From Altererythrobacter sp. Root672 (GTDB taxonomy: Bacteria; Pseudomonadota; Alphaproteobacteria; Sphingomonadales; Sphingomonadaceae): a stretch of DNA of 64,000 bases. The translations under genes were made by a program, and so were the position numbers. Positions within the stretch are counted from its first letter, which is position 1, and each line of letters starts with the position of its first letter. Under the pieces are notes generated by a model. It ran no database searches. It had not been told where the DNA came from and saw only the letters and a list, made by a program, of their open reading frames with translations. The DNA is taken from assembly GCF_001427865.1 (NCBI RefSeq), contig NZ_LMHH01000002.1:506675-570674 (forward strand). Direction: 5' to 3'. This document shows, in pieces, positions 17,550 to 27,219 of this stretch.

Positions 17550-18245
17550 TCAGGTGCGGCCTTTTCGGTGGATAAGGTGGGTTGAGGCGGCCGCCCCCAG
17601 CAGCGGCGCGAGCAAGTTCACGAACGGCACTGCCAGCAGCGCGGCGATAACGCCACCCAGCAGGAGCCGTTCACCCCGGCTGACGGGGGCGGGGTCTGCA
17701 GCGTCGCGACGGTGGCGAAGCCAGACCATGTCCTGCAGCTCACGCCCCACAAGAACGGCGTTCACCACCAGAAACAGCAGGGCTGGGCCAATGCCCGTGA
17801 CCAGCAGCGCGATGGCGAAGGGAAAGGCGGCCAGATTGACGAACGACGCCCGCAACGCCGCCTTCAGGCTGGTGGAGAACTGTTCGCGCACCGGCAAATC
17901 GCGCGCTCGGGCGGCGGCTTGCGGATAGTAGCGCTGCTCGACCGCCTGGACCACGTCGTCGGCAAAGAACTGGATCACCGCCATGGCCACGATCCGCCAG
18001 GCGAGCCACAGGCCGACAAGGGCGACGAACAGCGATGCGAGTCCGCGAACCTCGTCCGCACCCGCAAATAACCGTTCGTCCAGGCCGAGGGCGGCCAGGG
18101 CCCAGTCGAGCAGATACCAGCCCCCGACCGCCACCAGGACGAACAGGACCACGGTAACTGCAAGGCTTTTCAGCAGGATCCGTATCACTCGGGGATCGGC
18201 CAATTGGCCGAGCGCGAGCAGCAGTGAAGTTGCGACCCCAGGCAT
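17550..18245 (-). CDS. EI24/CysZ-like membrane protein
   Basis: A 231-residue integral membrane protein with about four to six spans, including the N-terminal long hydrophobic helix (LAVTVVLFVLVAVGGWYLL) and paired C-terminal spans. The pattern and the LVVNAVLVGRELQDMVWLRHR segment fit the EI24 domain, whose best-studied member CysZ supports sulphate uptake. No cysteine biosynthesis gene is adjacent, so sulphate transport is only a family-level suggestion. Confidence 0.8.
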   Translation of the reverse strand: MPGVATSLLLALGQLADPRVIRILLKSLAVTVVLFVLVAVGGWYLLDWALAALGLDERLFAGADEVRGLASLFVALVGLWLAWRIVAMAVIQFFADDVVQAVEQRYYPQAAARARDLPVREQFSTSLKAALRASFVNLAAFPFAIALLVTGIGPALLFLVVNAVLVGRELQDMVWLRHRRDAADPAPVSRGERLLLGGVIAALLAVPFVNLLAPLLGAAASTHLIHRKGRT

Positions 18246-18337
18246 AGACGCTTGCGATTGCGCGCGCAGCAGGCCAAGTCAACGCCCGCGCGGCCTGCTG
18301 AGCCGCGTGTCCTCCACTCGAATTCTCGGAAAACCGC

Positions 18338-19333
18338 ATGTCCGAACCTAAATACGACGTCATCGCCATCGGCAACGCCATCGTCGACGTGATGGCTCCC
18401 TGTGACGACGAGCTCATCAATCTGCTCGGAATGGTCCGGGGCGGGATGACGCTGATCGACGAGGCGGAGGCCGAGCGGCTCTACGGCATGATGGGCCCGG
18501 CAAGGGAGATTTCGGGCGGGTCGGCGGCTAATACCCTGGCCGGTCTCGCGGCGCTGGGGGTCAGCTGCGCCTTCATCGGCCAGGTTGCCGAGGACCAGCT
18601 CGGAGAGGTTTTCGCCCACGACATTCGCGCCGGCGGCATCGCTTTCGACACGCCCGCCCGCGCCGGCGAGCCCGCGACGGCGCGCTGCCTGATCTATGTG
18701 ACGCCCGATGGCCAGCGGACGATGAACACCTTCCTTGGCGCTTCGCAGTTCCTTCCCGCGAGCGCGCTCGATGACGAAGTGATCGCCAACGCCCGCGTGC
18801 TCTACCTCGAAGGCTACCTGTGGGATCCGGAAGAGCCGCGCGCTGCCATGCGCCGGGCCATTTCAGCCGCCCGCGATGCCGGGCGCAAGGTCGCTCTTAC
18901 CCTTTCGGATTCGTTCGTCATCGCGCGCCATGCCAATGATTTCAGGGCCTTGTTGGCCGAAGGGCAGATCGACATCCTGTTCGGCAACGAGGACGAGCTC
19001 CACACCATGACGGGTGAGCGGGACTTCGAGGCGGGGGTCGCCATTCTCGCTCCGCAAGTGCCGATCCTGGTGATCACGCGCAGCGCCAAGGGCGCCATTG
19101 CGGTCGCCGGTGAAGAACGCGCCGAAGTGGCGGCAGAGCCGATAGACGAGGTCGTCGACACCACGGGCGCAGGCGATCTGTTCGCGGCCGGATTCCTGGC
19201 TGGCCATGTACGCGAGTTGCCGCTCGCGACGTGCTTGCGCATGGGCGCGATCGCCGCGGCCGAGGTCATCAGCCACTACGGTGCGCGGCCCGAAGCCAAC
19301 CTCACCGCGCTGATGGACGAACGGCTCGGCTGA
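18338..19333 (+). CDS. Adenosine kinase (PfkB family)
   Basis: Ribokinase-family sugar/nucleoside kinase of 331 residues, probably phosphorylating adenosine to AMP. Both PfkB signatures are present: EISGGSAANTLAGLAALG near residues 53-70 and DTTGAGDLFAAGFLAGH near 271-287 with the catalytic aspartate in TGAGD. It is divergent from the EI24 gene with about 90 bp between. Substrate choice within the family is not certain from sequence alone. Confidence 0.88.
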   Translation: MSEPKYDVIAIGNAIVDVMAPCDDELINLLGMVRGGMTLIDEAEAERLYGMMGPAREISGGSAANTLAGLAALGVSCAFIGQVAEDQLGEVFAHDIRAGGIAFDTPARAGEPATARCLIYVTPDGQRTMNTFLGASQFLPASALDDEVIANARVLYLEGYLWDPEEPRAAMRRAISAARDAGRKVALTLSDSFVIARHANDFRALLAEGQIDILFGNEDELHTMTGERDFEAGVAILAPQVPILVITRSAKGAIAVAGEERAEVAAEPIDEVVDTTGAGDLFAAGFLAGHVRELPLATCLRMGAIAAAEVISHYGARPEANLTALMDERLG

Positions 19334-19437
19334 CCAGCCAGCCCCGGAAAAAGGGCACAATTGGGTGAATCTTAGGACTTCCGCGCTATCCGCGCGGGAG
19401 AACCGGAGCGCCATCCAACGATGCGATTCACGTCCTC

Positions 19438-20496
19438 ATGATCGACCTCGGCCTTCCCGGCGGGATGGAGGCGCTCGTGCGTGGGTGGGAGCTGCTCCAG
19501 CCTCAGGCCACGTTGCCGACGCAAGGCGCTGATTTCGTTGCGGCCCTTGGCCGCACCCTGCTGGCCGATACCCCGATCAAGCTGATCGAAGCGAAGGAAG
19601 CGGACGAAACCGTCGCTGTCCTTCCCTTGTGCCACGGACGCGGCCCGTTCGCGCGGTGGCGCTTGCCCGGCGCAGCCGAAGTGTTCGAGCCGGGCGATGC
19701 CCTGTGCCGTGACAGCCGTTCGGCCCAAACGCTGGCGCAATTTCTGTCCCGGCAGGCCCGTGCGGTCGAACTGCACCGCGTTCCAGCCAACTCCTCGCTG
19801 ATTCCGGCCCTCAGGGCGGCCATGAAGGGGCGCGGCTGGGTTTCGGTGCGTCCGGCAACGGCCTGCCCCTATATCCTGCTCGATGCGTCGTGGACCGATG
19901 CGGAGCGCCGGTTCTCCGCCCGCCGCAGGTCCGACTTCCGCCGGGCCGAGCGTCGGGCGGCCGAATTTGGCCAAGTGACCTGCGAAATCCTGTCCCCGAA
20001 CCCGGCCGAATTTGACGCCTTGTTCGACGAGGCCGTGGCGGTCGAAGCGCGCAGCTGGAAGACTGAGGCTGGAACCGCGATCGCCAGCGAGCCGGTCAAG
20101 GAGGAGTTCTTCCGTTCCTATTTCCAGGCCGCCTGCGACCGCGGAGAATTTCGCGTCGCCTTCCTGCGCATCGACGGCAAGGCGATCGCCATGCAACTCG
20201 CTGTCGAATGGGCGGGTCGCTACTGGCTCTACAAGATCGGTTACGACGAGGCCTATGGCCGGTGCTCACCCGGCACGCTGTTGATGCTGCATTGCCTGGG
20301 CCGAGCGGCTGGGCAGGGGCTGGTGAGCTTTGAACTGCTCGGCGATGCCGAGGCCTGGATCGCCGACTTCTGGACCCGCGAACAGCACGAATGCCGCCGG
20401 GTGCGGACATATCCCTTGAGTCTTTCCGGACTGACGGCGCTGCTGGCTGACGGTTACGTCTGGATGTGGGGGCGGCTCCGGCCGAGCGCGGCATGA
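19438..20496 (+). CDS. BioF2/FemAB-like GNAT acyltransferase
   Basis: A 352-residue protein of the GNAT-related BioF2-like (Acetyltransf_6) group, seen in CelD-type polysaccharide proteins. The typical core runs from RRSDFRRAERRAAEFG (about 165-180) through FRVAFLRIDGKAIAMQLAVEW and YWLYKIGYDEAYGRCSPGTLL (in part) to a C-terminal WTREQHECRRVRTYPLS. Its stop overlaps the ATG of the proline-dehydrogenase-like gene, so the two are coupled. The substrate is unknown. Confidence 0.82.
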   Translation: MIDLGLPGGMEALVRGWELLQPQATLPTQGADFVAALGRTLLADTPIKLIEAKEADETVAVLPLCHGRGPFARWRLPGAAEVFEPGDALCRDSRSAQTLAQFLSRQARAVELHRVPANSSLIPALRAAMKGRGWVSVRPATACPYILLDASWTDAERRFSARRRSDFRRAERRAAEFGQVTCEILSPNPAEFDALFDEAVAVEARSWKTEAGTAIASEPVKEEFFRSYFQAACDRGEFRVAFLRIDGKAIAMQLAVEWAGRYWLYKIGYDEAYGRCSPGTLLMLHCLGRAAGQGLVSFELLGDAEAWIADFWTREQHECRRVRTYPLSLSGLTALLADGYVWMWGRLRPSAA

Positions 20497-21305
20497 GCGG
20501 TGTGATCAAATCCCGGCTGCGCGATTTCCGCTACGCGCTGCCCAACCTCGTCGAACGGATCGTTCCGGGCCAAGAGCCGGCCGCTGCGGCCGCGCAATGC
20601 GCTGAGTTCGCACAGCAAGGGTTCAAGACCACGGCGGGCTTTTTCGGAGCCGGCGAGACCAGCCGTGAGCACGTCATCGCCGCCAATCGCCAAGTCGCGC
20701 ACGCGCTCGCGCAGGCTCGCGGCAATACCCTGCTGGCGGTGAAAGCGCCCGCGCTGGGTTTCGACCCTATGGCTTTGCGCCGGATTGCCGCTTCGGGCGT
20801 GCCACTCGTGTTCGATGCCCTGACCGAGCCGCATGCCGAACAGACCGTGGCCCTGGCCCAGGAATTCTGTGCCGGTATCGCGCTCCCAGCGCGGTGGCGG
20901 CGCAGTGCTGCCGATGCCGAGCGCCTGCGCGACGAACCGTGCCGCATCCGGCTGGTCAAGGGCGAGTGGGCCGATCCGGGCGGGGACGTTCCCGACGTCG
21001 CGGCAGCTTATCTCGAGCTCGCATCGATCCTCGCTGGGCGCTGGACCATGGTGGGCGTCGCGACACACGATCCGCGCCTCGCCGAAACCGCGCTCGGGAC
21101 GCTTCTCGATGCGGGGACGCCTTGCGAACTCGAACTCATCCGCGGCCTTCCGCGCCGCCGGACCTTGGAAGTCGCGCGCCGGATGGGCGTGCCGGTGCGG
21201 CTGTACTATCCCTTCGGGCCCGGTTGGTGGCCTTACGCGATCGACAAGGCGCTCTCCCGTCCATACCTGCCGGTCTGGGCAGTGCGGGATATGCTGGGGT
21301 TTTAG
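20493..21305 (+). CDS. Proline-dehydrogenase-family protein
   Basis: A 270-residue TIM-barrel protein resembling the PRODH domain: KAPALGFDP near residue 82, RIRLVKGEWADPGGDVPD near 150-167, TMVGVATHDPRLAE, and the end motif RLYYPFGPGWWPYAIDKALSRP (cited in part). True PRODH links proline oxidation to flavin; whether this short, standalone version keeps that activity is uncertain. The start at 20493 is chosen because ATGA overlaps the acyltransferase stop. It is followed at once by a palindromic repeat. Confidence 0.8.
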   Translation: MSGVIKSRLRDFRYALPNLVERIVPGQEPAAAAAQCAEFAQQGFKTTAGFFGAGETSREHVIAANRQVAHALAQARGNTLLAVKAPALGFDPMALRRIAASGVPLVFDALTEPHAEQTVALAQEFCAGIALPARWRRSAADAERLRDEPCRIRLVKGEWADPGGDVPDVAAAYLELASILAGRWTMVGVATHDPRLAETALGTLLDAGTPCELELIRGLPRRRTLEVARRMGVPVRLYYPFGPGWWPYAIDKALSRPYLPVWAVRDMLGF

Positions 21306-21442
21306 ATCCTCCCCGAGCTTGCTCGGGGAGGGGGACCGCCGACGAAGTCGGGCGTGGAGGGGCAGGCCGCGCTCTTCCGCGTACCCCTCCGTCACGCGCT
21401 TTCAGCGCGCGCCACCTCCCCGAGACGAGCTCGGGGAGGATC
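21305..21442. repeat. Long palindromic intergenic repeat
   Basis: A 138-bp element bounded by inverted arms, GATCCTCCCCGAGC at the left and GCTCGGGGAGGATC at the right. It also contains its own internal hairpins (CTCCCCGAGC / GCTCGGGGAG on both sides). It starts on the last base of the proline-dehydrogenase-like gene and ends 9 bp before the end of purD. It looks like a REP/BIME-type mobile palindrome, and the same arm sequence occurs after thiSG at 4595. Confidence 0.8.
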
Positions 21443-21450
21443 TCACAAGC

Positions 21451-22749
21451 TTATTGTCCCGCAGTCTCGCGCTCGATCTCGCGCCAGCCGATGTCGCGGC
21501 GGCAGAATCCAGTCGGAAAATCCAGTGCATCGACCGCGCGATAGGCTGCGGCTTGGGCTTCGGCCACGCTGCCACCATGCGCGGTCACGTTGAGCACGCG
21601 CCCGCCGTTGGCGACCAGTCGCCCCTCCACATCGAGCGTGGTCCCCGCATGGAAGACTTTCGCTCCCGTGGCTTCGGCAACCTCGATATTCGCGATCCGT
21701 CCACCCTTGGCGGGCGTTCCTGGATAGCCATCCGCCGCCATCACCACGGTCAGCGCTTTCTCGGTCGAGAACTGCGGAGCCGGCAGCGCACCGAGGCTGT
21801 AGTCGGCGCAGGCGAGCAGGTATTCGCCGAGATCGCTTTCCAACCGCATCATCAAGACCTGGCATTCGGGATCGCCGAAGCGGCAGTTGTATTCGACCAG
21901 CTTGGGACCTTCGCTCGTCAGCATGAGCCCGGCGTAGAGCACGCCCGCATAGGGCGTACCTTCGTCGGCCATCGTCTTGACCGTCGGCTCCAGGATCTTG
22001 CTCAGCACTTCGCCGCGCAATTCGGGCGTCAGAACCCTTGCCGGGCTGTAGGCGCCCATGCCGCCGGTGTTGGGGCCGGTATCGCCATCGCCAACGCGCT
22101 TGTGGTCCTGCGCGCTGCCGAACGGGACGATGACCGCGCCGTCGGTCAGGGCGAAGAAGCTCACTTCCTCGCCTTCCATGAACTCTTCGATCACGACTTC
22201 CGCGCCGGCATCACCGAACGAGCCGCCGAACATGTCGTCTAGGGCAGCTTCCGCTTCCGCCCGGTCCAACGCGATCACCACGCCCTTGCCCGCGGCGAGG
22301 CCATCGGCCTTGAGCACGTAGGGGGCAGTGAAGCGGTCGAGTGCCGCCACGGCCTGTTCCAGCGACGTGGTGCGGACATAGCCCGCGGTGGGAATACCGG
22401 CTCGTTCGCACAGGTCCTTGGTGAAACCCTTGCTGCCTTCGAGCTGGGCGGCCGCCTGGGATGGCCCAAACACGGCGAAGCCTGCCGCGCGTAGCGAATC
22501 GGATAGACCGTCCACCAGAGGCGCCTCGGGCCCGATGACCACCAGACCGATGCCCCGCTCGTTGCAGAAGGCGACGACCTGCGCGTGGTCGGTCAGGTCG
22601 AGCGGTACCAGCGTGGCGTGCTGTGCAACGCCCGGATTTCCGGGGGATGCGTAGAGCGTGCCGCCGTTTTCCGCGATCAGCCGGGATTGCGCGAGTTTCC
22701 ATGCCAGCGCATGTTCGCGTCCGCCCGATCCAATCAGCAGGATGTTCAT
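21451..22749 (-). CDS. purD: Phosphoribosylamine-glycine ligase (GAR synthetase)
   Basis: Second step of purine synthesis, an ATP-grasp ligase of 432 residues. It starts with the family signature [19 protein letters not shown], and has [12 protein letters not shown] near residue 70, the ATP-grasp central domain ([17 protein letters not shown]), and [11 protein letters not shown] near 285, matching the GARS signature. Its start codon overlaps that of xseA on the opposite strand. A GAAGGAAGGG ribosome binding site lies just upstream, inside xseA. Confidence 0.97.
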   Translation of the reverse strand: MNILLIGSGGREHALAWKLAQSRLIAENGGTLYASPGNPGVAQHATLVPLDLTDHAQVVAFCNERGIGLVVIGPEAPLVDGLSDSLRAAGFAVFGPSQAAAQLEGSKGFTKDLCERAGIPTAGYVRTTSLEQAVAALDRFTAPYVLKADGLAAGKGVVIALDRAEAEAALDDMFGGSFGDAGAEVVIEEFMEGEEVSFFALTDGAVIVPFGSAQDHKRVGDGDTGPNTGGMGAYSPARVLTPELRGEVLSKILEPTVKTMADEGTPYAGVLYAGLMLTSEGPKLVEYNCRFGDPECQVLMMRLESDLGEYLLACADYSLGALPAPQFSTEKALTVVMAADGYPGTPAKGGRIANIEVAEATGAKVFHAGTTLDVEGRLVANGGRVLNVTAHGGSVAEAQAAAYRAVDALDFPTGFCRRDIGWREIERETAGQ

Positions 22750-24205
22750 GCCCGGCCCTTCCTTCAATGACGATGATGCCCCCGCCGGCGGGCTGGTAGC
22801 CAAGGGGCAGCCCGGGGACAACGCTGCGCCGCTCTCGATCACCGAGATTTCGAATATTCTGAAGCGTACGGTCGAGGATCGCTTCGGTTTCGTGCGCCTG
22901 CGCGGCGAGCTTTCCGGGGTCAAGCGCGCGGCCTCGGGGCACCTCTACTGCAGCCTCAAGGACGAAGGCGCGGTGATCGACGGGGTTATGTGGCGCGGCG
23001 GCGTGCAGCGGCTGGGCTTTGTGCCGGAGGACGGCATCGAAGTCGTCGCCACTGGCAAGCTGACGACCTACCCGGGCCGCTCGAAGTACCAGATCGTCAT
23101 CGAGGCGATGGAAGTGGCGGGCGAGGGCGCGCTGCTCGCGCTGCTCGAGAAGACTCGCCGGCGGCTTGAGGCGGAGGGCTTGTTCGCCGCGGAACGCAAG
23201 CGGCGGTTGCCGTTCCTGCCGCGGATCATCGGCGTGGTCACTTCACCCACCGGCGCGGTGATCCGCGACATCCTCCATCGCCTGGCCGACCGTTTCCCGA
23301 GCCAGGTCCTGGTCTGGCCCGTGCTTGTCCAGGGCCAGGGCGCTGCCGAGCAAGTCGCCAATGCGCTCGCCGGCTTTGCCGCTTTGCCCGAAGGCGGGCC
23401 GATACCGCGCCCTGACTTGCTGATCGTCGCCCGTGGCGGGGGCTCGATCGAGGACTTGTGGTCTTTCAACGAAGAGATCGTGGTCCGCGCCATTGCAGGG
23501 TCGCCGATTCCGGTGATCAGCGCAGTCGGGCACGAGACCGACACGACCTTGGCCGACTATGCAGCCGATCACCGTGCGCCGACACCCACAGCGGCCGCCG
23601 AAATCGCGGTGCCGGTCCTGCGGGACCTAGCCGCGACGCTCGACGAGTTCGGCCTGCGCCAGCGCAAGTGCGCGCTCCGCCCAGTGCAGCTCGGGCGCGA
23701 GCGACTTGAAGCGCGGCTGGCGCGGATGCCCAAGCCCGAAGCGCTGGCCACACAGCCGGCCCAGCGGCTCGACGATCTCGGCGAACGACTGCGGCGCGGG
23801 CTGGCGGACCGGGCGGCGCAAGCCAAGGACCGGCTGCAAGGCGATTCGGCGCGCCTTTCGGCGCCCTTGCTCAGAGCCCGGGTCGATCGGGCCCGCGACC
23901 GATTGGCGACGGTTCGGCTGCTACCCACGCTGCTGACCCGGCCGCTGGCGGAAGGGCGCGAACGGTTGGGATCGATTTCCCGCTTGGCCGAGCATCTCCA
24001 TCCCGAACGTCCGCTACAGCGCGGCTACGTCATGGTGCTGGACGCCCAGGGCGCGGCGGTCACCGACGCTGCCCATGCTCGCAAGGAGGCAAGCCTGTCG
24101 TTGAAGTTCCGCGACGGGACGCTCGACGTGGTCCCGGCAGGATCGCCCCGCCCGCCGCGAAGCAAGCCGGCTTCGTCGCCCGGCGAGCAACCGAAATTGC
24201 TTTGA
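22748..24205 (+). CDS. xseA: Exodeoxyribonuclease VII large subunit
   Basis: Large subunit of ExoVII, which degrades single-stranded DNA; 485 residues. It has an N-terminal OB fold ([19 protein letters not shown] to about 110), a catalytic core with [17 protein letters not shown] near 165-181, the [17 protein letters not shown] and [16 protein letters not shown] signatures, and a long C-terminal coiled coil. ATG 22748 is chosen to give the usual start; AGGA precedes it. The xseB subunit is not adjacent. Confidence 0.95.
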   Translation: MPGPSFNDDDAPAGGLVAKGQPGDNAAPLSITEISNILKRTVEDRFGFVRLRGELSGVKRAASGHLYCSLKDEGAVIDGVMWRGGVQRLGFVPEDGIEVVATGKLTTYPGRSKYQIVIEAMEVAGEGALLALLEKTRRRLEAEGLFAAERKRRLPFLPRIIGVVTSPTGAVIRDILHRLADRFPSQVLVWPVLVQGQGAAEQVANALAGFAALPEGGPIPRPDLLIVARGGGSIEDLWSFNEEIVVRAIAGSPIPVISAVGHETDTTLADYAADHRAPTPTAAAEIAVPVLRDLAATLDEFGLRQRKCALRPVQLGRERLEARLARMPKPEALATQPAQRLDDLGERLRRGLADRAAQAKDRLQGDSARLSAPLLRARVDRARDRLATVRLLPTLLTRPLAEGRERLGSISRLAEHLHPERPLQRGYVMVLDAQGAAVTDAAHARKEASLSLKFRDGTLDVVPAGSPRPPRSKPASSPGEQPKLL

Positions 24206-24226
24206 GGGAGGGGGCTTGGTAAGGCG

Positions 24227-24436
24227 ATGGCCATGCTGATGTCTTCAGGCGAACAAGCCGCCACTCTGCTCTACGGCCCCAACGGATTCCGGGTCATCAA
24301 ACCCGGACGCTTTGTCACATGCGCGGTAACCGGCGAACCGATCGCGCTGGAAGAACTGCGCTACTGGAGCGTGGACCGGCAGGAACCCTACGCCAGCCCT
24401 GAAATCTCGACTCGCAGGTTGCTCGGCCAAGCGTGA
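24227..24436 (+). CDS. DUF2093 small protein
   Basis: A 69-residue protein of the DUF2093 family typical of alphaproteobacteria, with the block VTCAVTGEPIALEELRYWSV and DRQEPYASPE. The function is unknown. A strong GAGGGAGGGGG ribosome binding site precedes the start. It overlaps the M23 peptidase gene by 4 nt (GTGA) and follows xseA by 21 bp, so the three probably form one transcript. Confidence 0.9.
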   Translation: MAMLMSSGEQAATLLYGPNGFRVIKPGRFVTCAVTGEPIALEELRYWSVDRQEPYASPEISTRRLLGQA

Positions 24437-25302
24437 AGCGCGCCCTGGCTCTGGCCCTGGGGTGTCTGGGCGTTGCTTGTGTCGCGTCACATGCTGCGGT
24501 TCGGGCACAGGATGAGCCGGCGCCGCTCGCGGTCCAGGTCAAACCCATGGCGCTCGATCTCAGCGGGGAAATGACCCAAGGCGGCTGGATTCGCGGTCAG
24601 TTACCGATTGGCACTGTCCAGGCCGACCTTGGTGGCACCGTCATCTCCTTCGACGCCGACAGACAGTTCTTTGCCGCCTTTGATCGCGACGCAGGCCCAC
24701 GGACTTTCTTGTCCGTCTCGCTCCAGAACGGCAGTCACCTGGCGCAAGAGATCTCGGTTTCGCCGCGCGCGTGGAATATCGAGCAGGTCGATGCCTCCCC
24801 CACTGCCAATGTGCCGAGCGAAGCGTTCATGGCGCGGCGCAAGCCTGAACTCGAACGCATCGCCGCTGCCCGTCAGGTGGAATCCGGTAGCCAGGGTTGG
24901 CGGCAGAACTTCGTCTGGCCGGCCACCGGGCGGATCTCGGGGCGATTCGGTTCGCAGCGGGTCTATCGCGGGGAGCCGGGGAGCTATCATTCGGGGATAG
25001 ACATCGCGGGCGGCACCGGCACCTCTTATGTCGCACCCGCGGATGGCGTGGTGGTGCTCGCTGCCGAATCGCCTTTCACGCTTGAGGGCAACCTGCTGAT
25101 CATCGATCACGGCATGGGCCTGAGCAGCGCGTTCCTGCACAGCTCCGAACTGCTCGTGCACACCGGCGAGGCGGTGAAGCAGGGTCAGCTGATCGGGAGG
25201 ATCGGCGCGACGGGCCGGGCAACAGGGCCGCATCTTCATTGGGGGCTGGTCTGGCGCGGCGCTCGGCTCGATCCGCTGCTCTTCACCGGGCCGATGCCCT
25301 GA
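24433..25302 (+). CDS. M23 family metallopeptidase (LytM-like), exported
   Basis: A 289-residue protein with an N-terminal signal peptide (ALALALGCLGVACVASHAAVRA), a ~120-residue middle region of unknown fold, and a C-terminal M23 domain from about residue 165. Zinc ligands are visible as H and D in SYHSGIDIAGG and the HLHW motif near the end. It should cut peptidoglycan cross-links or act as an amidase activator in the periplasm. The GTG start overlaps the DUF2093 stop. Confidence 0.9.
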   Translation: MKRALALALGCLGVACVASHAAVRAQDEPAPLAVQVKPMALDLSGEMTQGGWIRGQLPIGTVQADLGGTVISFDADRQFFAAFDRDAGPRTFLSVSLQNGSHLAQEISVSPRAWNIEQVDASPTANVPSEAFMARRKPELERIAAARQVESGSQGWRQNFVWPATGRISGRFGSQRVYRGEPGSYHSGIDIAGGTGTSYVAPADGVVVLAAESPFTLEGNLLIIDHGMGLSSAFLHSSELLVHTGEAVKQGQLIGRIGATGRATGPHLHWGLVWRGARLDPLLFTGPMP

Positions 25303-25325
25303 ACCTTTGAGAGGCATCCGGCGGG

Positions 25326-26339
25326 ATGTTGCGGCTGTTCCTTCTGCTGATCGTGGCGCTTGTTCTGGCGCCTGGGACCTGGATCCGCTCGACGCCCGGC
25401 GTGAGCGTGGAGGACAATCGTCAGTCGCTTTCGATCACGCCATTGCCGGTGGCGGATAGCGAGCTTGGGGTGTTCGATGTCGCGGGCGTGTGGGGGCTCG
25501 ACAGCCGCAACAGTCGATTCGGAAGTTACTCGGGCCTGGTACTACTCGATTCCGGCCGACTGCTTGCCGTGAGCGACAGCGGAAACCAGCTTGAGTTCAC
25601 CCCGCCAGGCGAGGGTGAGCCGCATCCGCGCCTCGCCTCCCTGGTTGGCCAAAGTGTCAGCGACAAAACCCACTTCGACGCTGAGTCGGCCACCCGCGAT
25701 CGCGCCAGCGGCCGGCTGTGGGTTGGTTACGAACACAGCAACAGAATTGGTCGACTCGATCGGAATCTTCGCCCCGAGGGCCGTGTGCGTCCTGCGGCGA
25801 TGCGCAATTGGGGTGGCAATACAGGTCCCGAGGCCATGGCCCGTCTGGACGATGGACGCTTCCTGGTGCTCGCAGAGGCCGATCCTGCGTGGTTTACCGA
25901 TGACTCCCCCGGCTTGTTGTTCCCTAACGATCCGGTCGAGGGCAGCACTCCGCAGGCCTTTCGATTCGCCGCTCCCGAGGGGTTTCGCCCCGTCGACATG
26001 GCGCAACTTCCCGACGGGAGAATGCTGATCCTGTTGCGAGAAGTGAAATGGCGCCTGCCACCGCGATTCGCCGGAAAGCTGATGGTGGCCGATCCGGCCG
26101 AAATTCGCAGTGGGGCGGTGTGGAAGGGGGAGGTCATCGCCGATCTCGAAGAACCCCTTCCGACCGATAACTACGAAGGGCTCGCCATCACGCAGGCCAA
26201 CGACGGAACTGTCGTTGCCTGGCTGATCTCGGACGACAACGCCGCCTCGTTCCAGCGGACCTTGCTGATGAAGCTCGAATGGCGGCCCGACGGCCAGACA
26301 CAGCAAAAGGCGCGCGGAACAGGCCGCACGCCTCGCTGA
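25326..26339 (+). CDS. Esterase-like phytase-family protein, exported
   Basis: A 337-residue protein with an N-terminal signal or anchor (LFLLLIVALVLAPGTW). The body is beta-propeller-like, with SGLVLLDSGRLLAVSDSGN near 80-98 and RLWVGYEHSNRIGRLDRNL near 140 (in part), and NYEGLAI near the end. This matches the esterase-like activity of phytase family, whose real substrate is rarely known. It follows the M23 gene by 23 bp. Confidence 0.8.
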   Translation: MLRLFLLLIVALVLAPGTWIRSTPGVSVEDNRQSLSITPLPVADSELGVFDVAGVWGLDSRNSRFGSYSGLVLLDSGRLLAVSDSGNQLEFTPPGEGEPHPRLASLVGQSVSDKTHFDAESATRDRASGRLWVGYEHSNRIGRLDRNLRPEGRVRPAAMRNWGGNTGPEAMARLDDGRFLVLAEADPAWFTDDSPGLLFPNDPVEGSTPQAFRFAAPEGFRPVDMAQLPDGRMLILLREVKWRLPPRFAGKLMVADPAEIRSGAVWKGEVIADLEEPLPTDNYEGLAITQANDGTVVAWLISDDNAASFQRTLLMKLEWRPDGQTQQKARGTGRTPR

Positions 26340-26372
26340 TTCGGATTTTAGGGCGCCGGAAGCGCCGCAGCC

Positions 26373-26660
26373 TTAAGCGGCTACGGCTGTCTTCTTCAGT
26401 TCGCGCTTGATCTTGCGAGCCTGCGAGCTGAGCTTTTCGTCCGAGGTCTTCAGCAGCCAGTTGTCGAGGCCACCGTTGTGCTCGACCGAGCGCAGGCCAT
26501 GGGTCGACACGCGGAACTTGAAGCTCCGGTCCAGCTTCTCGCTGAGCAGCGTCACGTTCTGCAGGTTCGGCAGGAACACGCGCTTGGTCTTGTTGTTAGC
26601 GTGGCTCACGTTGTGGCCAGTCTGGCGACCCTTGCCGGTCAATTCGCAAATACGCGACAT
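26373..26660 (-). CDS. rpmB: 50S ribosomal protein L28
   Basis: Large-subunit protein L28 of 95 residues, with [20 protein letters not shown] at the N-terminus (the proteobacterial cysteine-poor form) and [20 protein letters not shown] in the middle. It stands alone behind a near-ideal promoter at 26709-26737 and is convergent with the exported phytase-like gene. Confidence 0.97.
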   Translation of the reverse strand: MSRICELTGKGRQTGHNVSHANNKTKRVFLPNLQNVTLLSEKLDRSFKFRVSTHGLRSVEHNGGLDNWLLKTSDEKLSSQARKIKRELKKTAVAA

Positions 26661-26708
26661 CGTTCGTCTCTCGAAAATCTAAGCCTGGGGGTGTCCCGGA
26701 AAGCGGCG

Positions 26709-26737
26709 CACATAGCGGTGGGTCCTGCTTGCGTCAA
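26709..26737 (-). promoter_or_regulatory. Sigma-70 promoter of rpmB
   Basis: On the minus strand TTGACG (26732-26737), exactly 17 bp, then TATGTG (26709-26714). It sits about 50 bp upstream of the rpmB start in the intergenic region shared with tadA. Confidence 0.65.
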
Positions 26738-26763
26738 CCAATCTTGCGCCCTAGCCGGGTTGC

Positions 26764-27219
26764 ATGACCCGCTGGCCGCTTCCCGAACCGATGGCGCGTG
26801 CGCTCGAACTGGCCCGCAAAGCTGCCTTGGCGGGCGAGGTGCCGATCGGTGCCGTGGTGGTCAAGGACGGAGTCGTCGTGGGCGAAGCGCACAACGCCCC
26901 GCGCGAACTGACCGACCCCACGGCCCACGCCGAAGTGCTGGCCTTACGCCGCGCGGCGGAAAAGCTGGGCAGTGAGCGGCTTGAGGGATGCGATCTGTGG
27001 GTCACGCTTGAACCTTGCGCGATGTGTGCCGGAGCCATCGTCCATGCGCGAATCGCTCGGCTCTATTACGGCGCGCCCGATCCCAAGGGCGGAGCGGTTG
27101 AGCACGGTGCGCGGGTATTCGAGCATCCGCAATGCCTTCACCGGCCCGAAGTCTATCCCGGTATCGGCGAAGAACCTGCGGCGGCGCAGTTGCGGGAATT
27201 TTTCGCCGCCCGGCGCTAA
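26764..27219 (+). CDS. tadA: tRNA-specific adenosine deaminase
   Basis: Converts A34 to inosine in tRNA-Arg(ACG). The 151 residues have the cytidine-deaminase fold with zinc ligands H55 and catalytic E57 in HAE, and C85/C88 in PCAMC. The spacing and the C-terminal PEVYPGIGEEPAAAQLREFF fit TadA rather than a free-base deaminase. The end overlaps the convergent RNase T2 gene by 4 nt. Confidence 0.9.
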   Translation: MTRWPLPEPMARALELARKAALAGEVPIGAVVVKDGVVVGEAHNAPRELTDPTAHAEVLALRRAAEKLGSERLEGCDLWVTLEPCAMCAGAIVHARIARLYYGAPDPKGGAVEHGARVFEHPQCLHRPEVYPGIGEEPAAAQLREFFAARR

